Positions 42,341-50,748 of a stretch of 64,000 nucleotides of DNA are shown here, in pieces. Within the stretch, counting starts at the first letter, position 1. Every line of letters starts with the position of its first letter. The translations under genes were made by a program, and so were the position numbers. Below the pieces are notes generated by a model, which searched no databases, was not told where the DNA came from, and was given only the letters and a program-made list of their open reading frames with translations. Origin of the DNA: Paenibacillus_AB hodogayensis (lineage in GTDB: Bacteria > Bacillota > Bacilli > Paenibacillales > NBRC-103111); NCBI RefSeq assembly GCF_039536325.1, contig NZ_BAAAYO010000001.1, positions 744,001 through 808,000 on the forward strand, written 5' to 3'.

Positions 42341-43504
42341 TTGAACGTATCGGAGCTTTTCATCGGCGCTTACGCCCGATTGTATGCTTATACCGGCATT
42401 CTTGTCGTGCTGGCGATGATTCTGGTCATGTCGGTCCGCCTGTTTGCGAGCCGAAAGCGCAAAGCGTATTTATCGCTGACCGTGTCCATCGTCGTCTTCA
42501 TCGCGCATTACGCCGCGATGATCGGCTTATCCCTTTCCGGCGCGACGAGCGGCTGGGGCGATTTGGCGGCGCAGACGCTGCTGATCGTCGCCTTCATTAC
42601 GATCAATCGCGCGATCTATCAACTGTATAATTCCACAAAAAAACGCCATCACCTTTATTTTTATTTGTCGCTGCTGACTGCCGCGGCGCTCGCCGCGTTC
42701 CGGCTTAATGTGCGCTTCTTGTTCGACGGGCCTCCGGAACTGCTGGACACGCTTGGCCGGATCGGCGGAGATTTGTATTTGCTGCTGCTGGTGTTCGTGT
42801 TCTTCATCGCCATCCCGAACCAGATCGGCTCGAGGCACGCTTACATGTCCGGACTGGCTATCTTCTTCATGTCCCATCTGGCCCATCTGATCAACCACTA
42901 TATGCTGGAGGAGCCTGCCGTCGCTCTGACGCTGACCGAGTTGTACGCGCCCTTGTTCTATTACTTTATTCTGTTCGTGCTGTTATTTGAACGGATCGTA
43001 GAATTAATGCAGGCCAGCTACCGGACGGCGATTACGGACGGGCTGACCGGGCTGTACAACCGGCGCTTCCTGCTGAGCAAGACCGAGCAGTACATACGCT
43101 ACGGCTACACCGTATCCGTCCTGTTCAGCGATATCGACAACTTCAAGAAGCTGAACGATACGAAAGGACATCAGGCGGGAGACGAAGCTTTGAAGGACGT
43201 AGCCCGCATCATGATGGAAGAAGCCGAGGAGATCGGCCTGGCCGGCCGCTTCGGCGGCGAAGAGATGGTCGTGCTCGTCACGGACTCGTCGCTCAATATG
43301 GCCAAGTTCTGCGAAAAGGTGCGCGCCCGGATCGAGGCGGAGGCCGGCGTCACCGTCAGCATCGGCTTCAGCAAGTCCGGCGCCAACGTCACCGCGGAGC
43401 AGTTGATCGCCCAGGCGGATCAGGCGATGTACAAAGCGAAAACGACCGGCAAGAACAAGGTCGTCAAATATACCGCCGGCAAAGGCGCCGCAGTCAAAAC
43501 GTAA
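42341..43504 (+). CDS. Membrane GGDEF protein (diguanylate cyclase)
   Basis: A 387-residue protein with about seven membrane helices (residues 10-220) and a C-terminal GGDEF domain starting DGLTGLYNRRFLLSK. The catalytic motif reads RFGGEEM (the last residue is normally F), and SDIDNFKKLNDTKGHQAGD provides the metal-binding Asp. The RxxD inhibitory site before GGEE is missing. It should make cyclic di-GMP at the membrane in response to an unknown signal. The TTG start follows GGAGG by five bases. Confidence 0.86.
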   Translation: MNVSELFIGAYARLYAYTGILVVLAMILVMSVRLFASRKRKAYLSLTVSIVVFIAHYAAMIGLSLSGATSGWGDLAAQTLLIVAFITINRAIYQLYNSTKKRHHLYFYLSLLTAAALAAFRLNVRFLFDGPPELLDTLGRIGGDLYLLLLVFVFFIAIPNQIGSRHAYMSGLAIFFMSHLAHLINHYMLEEPAVALTLTELYAPLFYYFILFVLLFERIVELMQASYRTAITDGLTGLYNRRFLLSKTEQYIRYGYTVSVLFSDIDNFKKLNDTKGHQAGDEALKDVARIMMEEAEEIGLAGRFGGEEMVVLVTDSSLNMAKFCEKVRARIEAEAGVTVSIGFSKSGANVTAEQLIAQADQAMYKAKTTGKNKVVKYTAGKGAAVKT

Positions 43505-43519
43505 AGAAGGAGTACGACA

Positions 43520-44959
43520 ATGAATTCGCTACCGCCACTCTTTATCGAGCATATTCGCAGCCAATTGGGGGAGGAACAGGCGACGCCGTTTTTGGCCAGC
43601 TATCATGAACCGCGGACGACCGGACTGCGGCTGAATCCGCTTAAGCTCGGCGAGAGCGATGCTGCGGGGGGCTTCAGCGGAACCGTTGCGGACATGCTGC
43701 GCCGCCTGTTCCGACTCGAGCCGATCCCGTGGTGCCCGGAAGGCTATTATTACGACGAAGCAAGCCGGCCTGGCAAGCATCCGTTCCATCAGGCCGGACT
43801 GTATTACATCCAGGAGCCTTCGGCGATGTCGGCCGTCCAACTGCTCGATCCCCGTCCGGGGGATATCGTGCTGGATCTGGCTGCGGCGCCGGGCGGCAAG
43901 TCGACCCAGATCGCTGGACGGCTTAACGGACAAGGGCTCCTCGTAGCCAACGAGATTCACCCCGCGCGCGCCAAAATATTGGCCGAAAACGTGGAGCGGC
44001 TGGGCATCGCCAACGCCATCGTCGTCAGCTCCGACCCGGACTCGCTGTCCCGCAGACTGCCCTCCGCCTTCGATAAAATCATGCTGGACGCGCCATGCTC
44101 CGGCGAAGGCATGTTCCGCAAAGATCCCGACGCAAGGGAGGAATGGTCCCCGGACCATGTCCGTATGTGCGCAGCGCGCCAGCTGGACATTCTCGAGGCG
44201 GCCGCCCCGATGTTAAAGCCCGGCGGTACGCTCGTCTATTCCACTTGCACGTTCAACCGGTCGGAGAACGAGGATGTGCTGGAAGCTTTTACGGCGGCGC
44301 ATCCCGAATTTACGGTGCTCCGCACGGAGCGGCTGTGGCCTCATCTTGTACGGGGAGAAGGCCATTTCGTGGCCTTGCTCGGCAAAAGCGGAGAGCCGGG
44401 CGACGTCCTGGCCTCCGAAGCAGGCCATACGCGCAAAAAAGAGCGCAGAGCCAGAGGGGGCCAGCCCGCCGATAAAGCGGCACGCGAGGCGATGGCGACG
44501 GTCAACGCGATGCTGGCGGAGACGGTGCCCGGCTTTACGCCCGAAGCAGGAGAACCGCTATTGTTCGGCGACCGGTTGTACTGGCTCCCCTCGCCCCCCG
44601 GGAGCCCGCTCCCGGCCGGCCTGCTCGACGGGTTGAAGACGCTGCGGCCCGGCTTGCACGTAGCCGAGCTGAAGAAAGGCCGGGCCGAGCCGGCACATTC
44701 GCTCGCTATGGCCTTACGTCCGGAGCAATGCCGGAACGCCGTATCGTTTGCCGCCGATGCGCCGGAAGTGAGCGCCTTTCTGCGAGGCGAGACGGTCCCG
44801 GCAAGCCGCGAGCTGAGCGGCTGGACGCTTGTGGCCGTCGAAGGCTTCCCCTTGGGCTGGGGCAAAGCCAGCGAAGGACAGATCAAAAACCATTACCCGA
44901 AAGGACTCCGCACGTCCGGCCCCTCCGTCTCCGTGGTAATAAGCCGTACGGTTGGATAG
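43520..44959 (+). CDS. RsmF-like rRNA (cytosine-C5) methyltransferase, copy 1
   Basis: A 479-residue RNA m5C methyltransferase of the NOL1/NOP2/Sun group. SAM site LAAAPGGKSTQIAG is near residue 120, the motif IV cysteine is in DAPCSGEGMFRKDPD, and the catalytic motif VI cysteine in YSTCTFNRSENE. A C-terminal PUA-like domain (residues 340-479) as in RsmF is present. The start follows AGAAGGAGTACGACA. It follows the GGDEF gene by 15 bp. Its TAG stop is the first triplet of a palindromic repeat, so the original end may have differed. A paralogue lies at 48358. Confidence 0.88.
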   Translation: MNSLPPLFIEHIRSQLGEEQATPFLASYHEPRTTGLRLNPLKLGESDAAGGFSGTVADMLRRLFRLEPIPWCPEGYYYDEASRPGKHPFHQAGLYYIQEPSAMSAVQLLDPRPGDIVLDLAAAPGGKSTQIAGRLNGQGLLVANEIHPARAKILAENVERLGIANAIVVSSDPDSLSRRLPSAFDKIMLDAPCSGEGMFRKDPDAREEWSPDHVRMCAARQLDILEAAAPMLKPGGTLVYSTCTFNRSENEDVLEAFTAAHPEFTVLRTERLWPHLVRGEGHFVALLGKSGEPGDVLASEAGHTRKKERRARGGQPADKAAREAMATVNAMLAETVPGFTPEAGEPLLFGDRLYWLPSPPGSPLPAGLLDGLKTLRPGLHVAELKKGRAEPAHSLAMALRPEQCRNAVSFAADAPEVSAFLRGETVPASRELSGWTLVAVEGFPLGWGKASEGQIKNHYPKGLRTSGPSVSVVISRTVG

Positions 44960-44996
44960 TACAAAGTCAGACCTTAGTTAGCTCTGACTTTGTACT
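44957..44996. repeat. Palindromic repeat, copy 4
   Basis: TAGTACAAAGTCAGACC, then TTAGTTAG and CTCTGACTTTGTACT. It is the shortest copy. Its first three bases are the stop codon of the RsmF-like gene. Confidence 0.85.
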
Positions 44997-45013
44997 TGAT
45001 GGCAGGATTGCGC

Positions 45014-45064
45014 AAAAAGACGGGACTCCCCGCTGAATCGCGGCAGGAGCGTCCGTCTTATTTT
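45014..45064. terminator. Bidirectional terminator
   Basis: AAGACGGGACTCC pairs with GGAGCGTCCGTCTT around a loop that also pairs in part, with A and T runs outside. It serves the rightward RsmF-like and the leftward acidic-protein genes. Confidence 0.75.
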
Positions 45065-45100
45065 CGTCCAAACGTTATTTCGTATTAACGATATTTCATA

Positions 45101-46177
45101 TTAATGGAAATACTCGGTTTCATACCAGATTTCATCGATCAGCTCGTTGTTCACGAGCATCGTCAAATTCAGCGACTCGCAATCCTCGTCCTTGTCCAGC
45201 TCCCGCATCAGCAGCGAGCCGATATATTCGCGATCGGCTGAGCTTTCCGGGTCGCGGAAGTCGATGAATCCGGTCAGCTCGCGCTGGCTCACAACGACGG
45301 TCGCCTGCGCAATCGGCAGCCCGCCATGCGACTGTTCGTACAGGTCGTACGTCAGCGTATCCCCGTCGTTGCGAACCAGCACCACCGAATAATCGCGCTC
45401 GCGGCTGAATAGCGGCACTACGTCAGCTTCGTCAGCTTCCTCATCCTCGTCCTCGTCCAGCAAATCCTCATGCGCCAGTTGGATCGTCTCCAGCAGTTCC
45501 CCGTCAAGCTTCATCTCGATGCGGAACAGGTCCACCTCATCCGGGTCAAAATCGGCGACGAGCAGCTCTGCCGCATATTCGCTTTCCTCCTCGTCCGGCT
45601 CGTAGCGCCAGTCGATTTCGGCATAAACGCTGGCCCCGCTAATCCGCACATACGCTTCTCCCAACCAATTTTGCTCGCCGTCGTACAAATGATATTCGAT
45701 CCGGTTGCGGCTCTCTCCGACCACGACAAGATCGATGTCCGGCTCCTCGTCCGGGTCCGCGTACATCTCGATCGTATCGCTCTGCTCCGGGTCTATATCT
45801 TCCAGATGTCCGTCGTCGTCGCCGTCGCCGTCGGCTTGCAGGTCGTAAAGCTCCGTTTCATCGGCGAACGAATCGGTATCCCCTCGATGATATCCGGCTG
45901 CCAGGATGCGCTCATAGCTGCTGCAGGTCACGATAACTTCGCAGTCGTCCGCCCCAAGCGCATCCGTCAGATGCTCCACGTAAGCGCGGGCCGCTCGAAC
46001 GACCTCGTTCTTCGAGCGCGCTTCCAGCGACTTGCTTTCCAATTGAATGGACCCGGAGAGTCGTCCGCCCTCCCGGTACACGAGCGTCATGACACCAACG
46101 AAACGCCCGTCGAATAGCAGCTCCGTCACTTCTCCGCCGGCCGTCTTCAGATCGGGCCTAACCGTTAACCCTGACAT
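45101..46177 (-). CDS. Acidic protein of unknown function, 358 aa
   Basis: A 358-residue, strongly acidic cytoplasmic protein with stretches such as DLQADGDGDDDGHLEDIDPE and LLDEDEDEEADEADVV. It starts LTVRPDLKTAGGEVTELLFDGRFVGVMTLVYREGG (shown here as three short parts: LTVRPDLKTAGG, EVTELLFDGRF, VGVMTLVYREGG) and ends with a related beta-rich unit, hinting at internal repeats of a strand-helix module. No family is recognised. The start ATG follows AAGGAGAGGATGTCC. It is divergent from the YjcZ genes. Confidence 0.65.
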   Translation of the reverse strand: MSGLTVRPDLKTAGGEVTELLFDGRFVGVMTLVYREGGRLSGSIQLESKSLEARSKNEVVRAARAYVEHLTDALGADDCEVIVTCSSYERILAAGYHRGDTDSFADETELYDLQADGDGDDDGHLEDIDPEQSDTIEMYADPDEEPDIDLVVVGESRNRIEYHLYDGEQNWLGEAYVRISGASVYAEIDWRYEPDEEESEYAAELLVADFDPDEVDLFRIEMKLDGELLETIQLAHEDLLDEDEDEEADEADVVPLFSRERDYSVVLVRNDGDTLTYDLYEQSHGGLPIAQATVVVSQRELTGFIDFRDPESSADREYIGSLLMRELDKDEDCESLNLTMLVNNELIDEIWYETEYFH

Positions 46178-46396
46178 GGACATCCTCTCCTTTCTGGACT
46201 TCCCAGCGCATTCTCCACTATTATCCGGCCAGAGCCCATTTTCTATGCGTCCGGGCAAATGTCCAAACGGATTTGCGATCATCACAATATGATGGAGTAT
46301 GCCGAATGCAGAAAAACCAACTTTCTCGTTAGAGAAACAACGACGGCACTAGAACTGCCGCATTCGGGAAATACCTTCAAATGGGGAGGAATCGCA

Positions 46397-46486
46397 ATGT
46401 CCGGTATTGGAGGCTTCACGTCGACTGGCGTCATTCTCGTGCTGTTCATCCTGTTGGTCATCATATCCCGCGGATTCCTGTATTAA
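46397..46486 (+). CDS. YjcZ-type tiny membrane protein, first copy
   Basis: A 29-residue peptide, MSGIGGFTSTGVILVLFILL plus VIISRGFLY, of the YjcZ/tiny-TM Bacillus family linked with sporulation. It is one membrane helix with a short polar start and a FLY end. The start ATG follows GGGAGGAATCGCA. It forms a tandem pair with the next gene. Confidence 0.85.
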   Translation: MSGIGGFTSTGVILVLFILLVIISRGFLY

Positions 46487-46550
46487 TGGCGGGAACGAGA
46501 CGGATCCCTTTTTGAAAAAGACCATATTGTACGAATAAGGAGGAGTTCGC

Positions 46551-46643
46551 ATGTCTGGTGTTGTTGGGGGCTTTACTTCTACGGCTGTTATCTTGGTACT
46601 GTTCATCCTGCTCGTTATCGTATCCCGCTCGTTCCTGTACTAA
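46551..46643 (+). CDS. YjcZ-type tiny membrane protein, second copy
   Basis: A 30-residue peptide closely like its neighbour: MSGVVGGFTSTAVILVLFIL plus LVIVSRSFLY. The start ATG follows AAGGAGGAGTTCGC. The pair ends at a strong terminator. Peptides of this family are found in spore coats or developing spores of Bacillales; the exact role is unknown. Confidence 0.87.
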   Translation: MSGVVGGFTSTAVILVLFILLVIVSRSFLY

Positions 46644-46668
46644 TACGAGACGTTGCGGCTGAACGAAA

Positions 46669-46703
46669 GGGGATCGGCGCATGGAGCGCCGATCCCCTTT
46701 TTT
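46669..46703 (+). terminator. Terminator of the YjcZ pair
   Basis: GGGGATCGGCGC, ATGGA loop, GCGCCGATCCCC, then TTTTTT. It may also slow the convergent HAD gene's transcript. Confidence 0.93.
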
Positions 46704-46728
46704 GTTGAAGTCTTTCAATTGCGGCTTG

Positions 46729-47535
46729 TTACCGAGCAAGTCCGTTCAAACAATAGCGGACAAGCGCCTGACGGACGCCTTCCTCGTTGTTGGAAGCCGT
46801 AACCGCGTCCGCCTCGGCTTTGACCCCTTCCGGCGAATTGTCCATCGCAATGCCGAGACCGGCGAACCGGATCATCTCCACATCGTTGAAATAGTTGCCG
46901 ATCGCCATCACCTCGCTGCGCTCGATCCCGAGCGATTCTGCCAGACTGCGCAGCGCGCTCCCTTTCGTCGCCTGCGGATGCATCACATCGATAAACAAAT
47001 CGCCGCTGCGCAGCACGGACAGCGGCAGCGACATGCCCAGCCAATCCGCCTCCACGCGGTCCATAACGTCCTTGTCGCCGAACACCGTGAATTTGACCGG
47101 CGCCCGGCCGAGCTCGAGAATATTGCCGATACGCTGCGGAGTGAGCATAAATTTGCCGTACATCGCCGCCTCCCGTTCGCCCAGCTCGGTTTCCACATAC
47201 AATTCAAACGGCGTACACATATCCAGATGCACCCGACGTTCACGGCAATAAGCCACAAGCGGTCGGAGCTGCTCCGTTTCGAACGGATATTCGTGCACGA
47301 CCTGCCGGTCCGTGGAGCGGATCGTGGCGGCCCCGTTATGCGTAATCAGCGTTCCTTCCAGGCCAAGCTGCTCCATCAGCGGCAGCGAATTGACGGGAGA
47401 GCGCCCGGTACACAGCACGATCGTCGCGCCTGCCTCATGCACCGCCCTGACGGTTTCGACCGTATCAGCGGTCAGCTCGTATCGGTCATTCAACAGCGTG
47501 CCGTCTACATCCAGCGCGATCAGCCGGTAAGTCAT
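46729..47535 (-). CDS. HAD-superfamily Cof-type phosphatase
   Basis: A 268-residue Cof/YbiV-like HAD phosphatase. Motif I LIALDVDGTLL supplies the nucleophile Asp, motif II is VLCTGRSP, and the C-terminal motif reads EVMAIGNYFNDVEMIRFAG in place of the common GDxxND(D/G)xxM. These enzymes remove phosphate from sugar phosphates, FMN or PLP. The substrate cannot be told. The start ATG follows GGAGGAGAAACGAA. Confidence 0.88.
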   Translation of the reverse strand: MTYRLIALDVDGTLLNDRYELTADTVETVRAVHEAGATIVLCTGRSPVNSLPLMEQLGLEGTLITHNGAATIRSTDRQVVHEYPFETEQLRPLVAYCRERRVHLDMCTPFELYVETELGEREAAMYGKFMLTPQRIGNILELGRAPVKFTVFGDKDVMDRVEADWLGMSLPLSVLRSGDLFIDVMHPQATKGSALRSLAESLGIERSEVMAIGNYFNDVEMIRFAGLGIAMDNSPEGVKAEADAVTASNNEEGVRQALVRYCLNGLAR

Positions 47536-47609
47536 TTCGTTTCTCCTCCGTTTCCTTCTGCAAAAAGCCAAGTGTGAGTCTTTTTTTTATAGCTATAGCC
47601 GGATTTGCT

Positions 47610-48356
47610 CTATTGGTCCGTATGCCCGCGAAGCTGCTCCAGCTCCTCTACCGTCAGCTCGCGGTATTGACCTGCGGCCAAATGCTCGTCCAGCAGGAGC
47701 GAGCCCATCGCGATGCGCTTCAAATAGACGACCTTTTTGCCCACCGCCTGAAACATCCGCTTCACTTGATGGAATTTGCCTTCCATGATCGTCAGCTCGA
47801 TTTTCGACACGACGCCGGCCTCCGGGCTGCCTTCCCTCAGCACGAGCAGCTCCGCCGGCATCGTCACGTAACCGTCGTCCAGCGTAACGCCCCGGCGGAA
47901 CGCGTCCTTGTCCTCTTCCCCGACACGGCCCTCTACTTCGGCGTAGTACGTCTTCGGGACATGCTTGCGCGGCGATAGCAAGTTATGCGCGAGCTTTCCG
48001 TCGTTCGTCAGCAGCAGCAAACCCTCCGTATCCTTGTCGAGCCGGCCGACCGGAAAAGCGTCAAAATGGCGGTACTCGTCAGAAAGCAGGTCCACCACCG
48101 TACGATCGCGGGAGTCCTCTGTCGCGGAGATGACGCCTTGCGGCTTATTCAGCATCACATAAACAAATTCGCGAAACACGACCCGCTCTTCGCCGACTTC
48201 GATGACGTCCAGCTCCGGGTCGACCTGCAAACCAAAATCCTTGATCGTCGCTCCGCCTACTTTAACCGCGCCCTGCTTGACCAGTCGGCGGATTTCGCTG
48301 CGGGAACCGAAGCCCATATTGGACAATATTTTATCGACTCGCTGTTTTTTGCCCAT
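47610..48356 (-). CDS. RsuA/RluB-family rRNA pseudouridine synthase
   Basis: A 248-residue protein with an N-terminal S4 RNA-binding domain (RVDKILSNMGFGSRSEIRRL) and a pseudouridine synthase domain with catalytic Asp in FPVGRLDKDTEGLLLLTNDG and the KxxxQVKRM motif in MEGKFHQVKRMF. It modifies a uridine in 16S (RsuA) or 23S rRNA. The start codon is one base after the stop of the RsmF-like gene, so the two rRNA-modifying genes are translationally linked. Confidence 0.9.
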   Translation of the reverse strand: MGKKQRVDKILSNMGFGSRSEIRRLVKQGAVKVGGATIKDFGLQVDPELDVIEVGEERVVFREFVYVMLNKPQGVISATEDSRDRTVVDLLSDEYRHFDAFPVGRLDKDTEGLLLLTNDGKLAHNLLSPRKHVPKTYYAEVEGRVGEEDKDAFRRGVTLDDGYVTMPAELLVLREGSPEAGVVSKIELTIMEGKFHQVKRMFQAVGKKVVYLKRIAMGSLLLDEHLAAGQYRELTVEELEQLRGHTDQ

Positions 48357-48357
48357 G

Positions 48358-49947
48358 TTAAGACCATCTCCATCCCGGCGGATATTCGTTTTTGAGCATA
48401 CCGTCCTGCCACTTGCCCCAGCCGAGCGGATAGCCCTCCAGACAGACGAGGCAGTAGCCTTTGGCAGCTGCCTCTTCCCGGCTCCGGTTCAACTTCTCCT
48501 CGGCAAGCTGAAGCGTCTCGCCCTTTACATACCGGACGGCCTCCGCGTCGTCCCGTCCGAACGAGATCGAGCGGACGGCGTCCGCATGGCGTTTCAATCC
48601 CATCGCCAAGGCGTGCGAGGGCTCGAACCGGTCCTTGTGTACCGTGCCGACGAACCAGCCCGGGCGGGCTGCCTTCAGTCCGTCCAAAGCCGGCGCCCCT
48701 TCGGCGGTCAAGTAGACGTAATCCCGCTGCTGCCGGACGACTCCGCTCAGAGCGACGTTCAGGTGATCCCGCACGAACGTCCGGAACAGCGTCTCGCCGT
48801 CCGCTGCCTGTTGCCCTCTTCCGCCCTCGTCCGGGCGCTTGCCGTCCCGTTTGCCGCTTGCGGCAAGCCGCTCCGGACGGCCGGATTTGTCCGAGCCCTT
48901 GCGGGAACGCATCGCACCGGACTGTCCGCCCGGCCCGACGCCCGTCCATGCGGACGAGTCCGGCCGCTTGGCACTCTCGTCAGCTTCGTCCGGCATGCCG
49001 TTCTCCGGCTCTTGAGCGCTGCCCGCCCGTTCCAGCACGGCAACATAATGACCTTCGCCTTGCAGCCGATGCGGCCACAGCCGCACCGTACCGGCCACAG
49101 CGGCGCAGACGCTGTCGGGATCGGCACAGCCGATCCAATCCGGCCGGCCCGACGCGAAGCCGTGCCGCAGCGGAACCGAAACGACGCGGAAATCCGGTCT
49201 ATCCTGCAAAAAAGCGGCGATTGTCCGCTCGTTCTCCTCCGGGGAAAACGTGCAGGTGGAGTATACGATTCGGCCGCCGGGCTTCAGCATATCGGCAGCA
49301 CGGGCCAAGATGTCGCGCTGCATCGCGGCATAGCGCAGCGGCGCTTGCTCGTCCCAGCTTTTGACCATGCTCTCGTCCTTGCGGAACATCCCTTCCCCGG
49401 AGCAAGGAGCGTCCACGAGAATTTTATCGAAAAACTGCGGCAAGGCTGGCGCGAGCCGTTCCGGCGTCTCGTTCAGGACAATGGCGTTGGTCACCCCGTA
49501 CAGCTCGATATTTTTGACGAGCGCCTTGACCCGGTCCGGCTGGTTGTCGTTGGCAACGAGAAGCCCCTGTCCTTGCAGCGCGGAAGCGATCTGCGTCGAT
49601 TTGCCCCCGGGGGCGGCGCACAGGTCGAGCACCTTGTCGCCGGGACGCACGTCGAGCAGCTCCACCGGCGCCATGGCGCTCGGCTCCTGCACATAATAAA
49701 GGCCGGCATGGTACAGCGGATGCTTGCCGGGACGCTCGGCCTCGGGAATGTAGAAGCCTTGCGGCGCCCAAGCGACGGGGGATAGCGGGAAGGGCGAGAG
49801 CTCGCGGAACCGTGATGCGGATAGTTTCAAACCGTTTACGCGGATAGCCTGCTGGCGGGGATGCTCGTACGATCGGAGAAACGGCGAAAATTCGTCCTGA
49901 AGCAGCGATTCCATGTGTTGCACAAAAGGGGCAGGCAATTTGGCCAT
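48358..49947 (-). CDS. RsmF-like rRNA (cytosine-C5) methyltransferase, copy 2
   Basis: A 529-residue RNA m5C methyltransferase with SAM site CAAPGGKSTQIASAL, motif IV DAPCSGEGMFRKDESM and motif VI VYSTCTFSPEENE. The C-terminal PUA-like part is like copy 1, but a low-complexity charged insert of about 70 residues (near 315-395) separates the domains. The start follows GCGGAG at long spacing. It is in an operon with the RsuA-type gene. Having two RsmF-type enzymes in 7 kb suggests different target cytosines or a recent duplication. Confidence 0.88.
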   Translation of the reverse strand: MAKLPAPFVQHMESLLQDEFSPFLRSYEHPRQQAIRVNGLKLSASRFRELSPFPLSPVAWAPQGFYIPEAERPGKHPLYHAGLYYVQEPSAMAPVELLDVRPGDKVLDLCAAPGGKSTQIASALQGQGLLVANDNQPDRVKALVKNIELYGVTNAIVLNETPERLAPALPQFFDKILVDAPCSGEGMFRKDESMVKSWDEQAPLRYAAMQRDILARAADMLKPGGRIVYSTCTFSPEENERTIAAFLQDRPDFRVVSVPLRHGFASGRPDWIGCADPDSVCAAVAGTVRLWPHRLQGEGHYVAVLERAGSAQEPENGMPDEADESAKRPDSSAWTGVGPGGQSGAMRSRKGSDKSGRPERLAASGKRDGKRPDEGGRGQQAADGETLFRTFVRDHLNVALSGVVRQQRDYVYLTAEGAPALDGLKAARPGWFVGTVHKDRFEPSHALAMGLKRHADAVRSISFGRDDAEAVRYVKGETLQLAEEKLNRSREEAAAKGYCLVCLEGYPLGWGKWQDGMLKNEYPPGWRWS

Positions 49948-50083
49948 TATACGTCGTACTCCGCTCTGTCTGGTCTCGTTCAAAAAATGATCACGTTTTG
50001 CCCCCGGTCCTTGGAGGAAACCGTGGCGGCAAGTCGAATACATACTATTGGCTTTGCATTCTTATACGTACCGAGGTGAAAAC

Positions 50084-50626
50084 ATGAAGAAGCTGCTGCT
50101 TTATTTAGGCATTATCGTGGGGCTATTCGTCCTTCTTTTCATTGTAAATCATCAAAGCGAAAAGGCCAAGGAAGAAACCCGCGTCAGCAAAATCGATCCG
50201 ACGGCGAACGATAAAGCGAAGCAGCTTTACGGAGTCGAAGCGTCGAAACTTCGCCCGGAAACGCTGGCCCAGCTGAACGACGCGAATTACCAAAACATTA
50301 TTAAAACCGCGGATCTGAAAAACGATCTGAAGGACAAAAAGGATATGTTCGTCTACTATTTCCAGACGACATGCCCTCACTGCATCGCCACGACCCCGGT
50401 CCTGAACCCGATTGCCAAAACGGCGGGAATCGACTTGAAGCAATTCAATCTGTGGGAATACGAGGCTGGCTGGAACGAATTCAATATTAAAGCGACGCCT
50501 ACGATCATTTATTATAAGGGCGGCAAGGAAGTCCTTCGAATGGAGGGCGGCCTCAGCCACGACGGGCAGAACGGCTATTCGCCCGACGACTTCAAGAAAT
50601 TTTTCGAAGAGGCGAAGAGCAAGTAA
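50084..50626 (+). CDS. Membrane-anchored thioredoxin-like protein
   Basis: A 180-residue protein with one N-terminal membrane helix (residues 3-22) and an external thioredoxin-fold domain. The active site is CPHC in YYFQTTCPHCIATTPVL, and ATPTIIYYKGG supplies the cis-proline. The CPHC pair is typical of oxidising DsbA/BdbA-type proteins, so a role in disulfide formation or exchange outside the cell is likely. The start ATG follows GAGGTGAAAAC. It stands alone with its own terminator. Confidence 0.85.
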   Translation: MKKLLLYLGIIVGLFVLLFIVNHQSEKAKEETRVSKIDPTANDKAKQLYGVEASKLRPETLAQLNDANYQNIIKTADLKNDLKDKKDMFVYYFQTTCPHCIATTPVLNPIAKTAGIDLKQFNLWEYEAGWNEFNIKATPTIIYYKGGKEVLRMEGGLSHDGQNGYSPDDFKKFFEEAKSK

Positions 50627-50653
50627 CACCTTGAAGGCATGAAAAGCACCGCA

Positions 50654-50690
50654 AAGCGGCGCTGACCGGGTTCGGTTGGCGCCGCTTTTT
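50654..50690 (+). terminator. Terminator after the thioredoxin-like gene
   Basis: AAGCGGCGC pairs with GCGCCGCTT (spaced by a GACCGGG-containing loop) and is followed by TTTTT. Confidence 0.82.
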
Positions 50691-50748
50691 GGCGTTCGTG
50701 CCTATAGGGACAGGGAAAAGCCGCTGCCGGCCTCCCGAAGACGACAAT

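Noticed and set aside
48202..49785. 527-codon rightward open frame over the RsmF and RsuA genes
   Set aside because: It lies antisense to two well-supported genes and its composition (Arg, Pro, Ala rich) is that of a GC-rich shadow.
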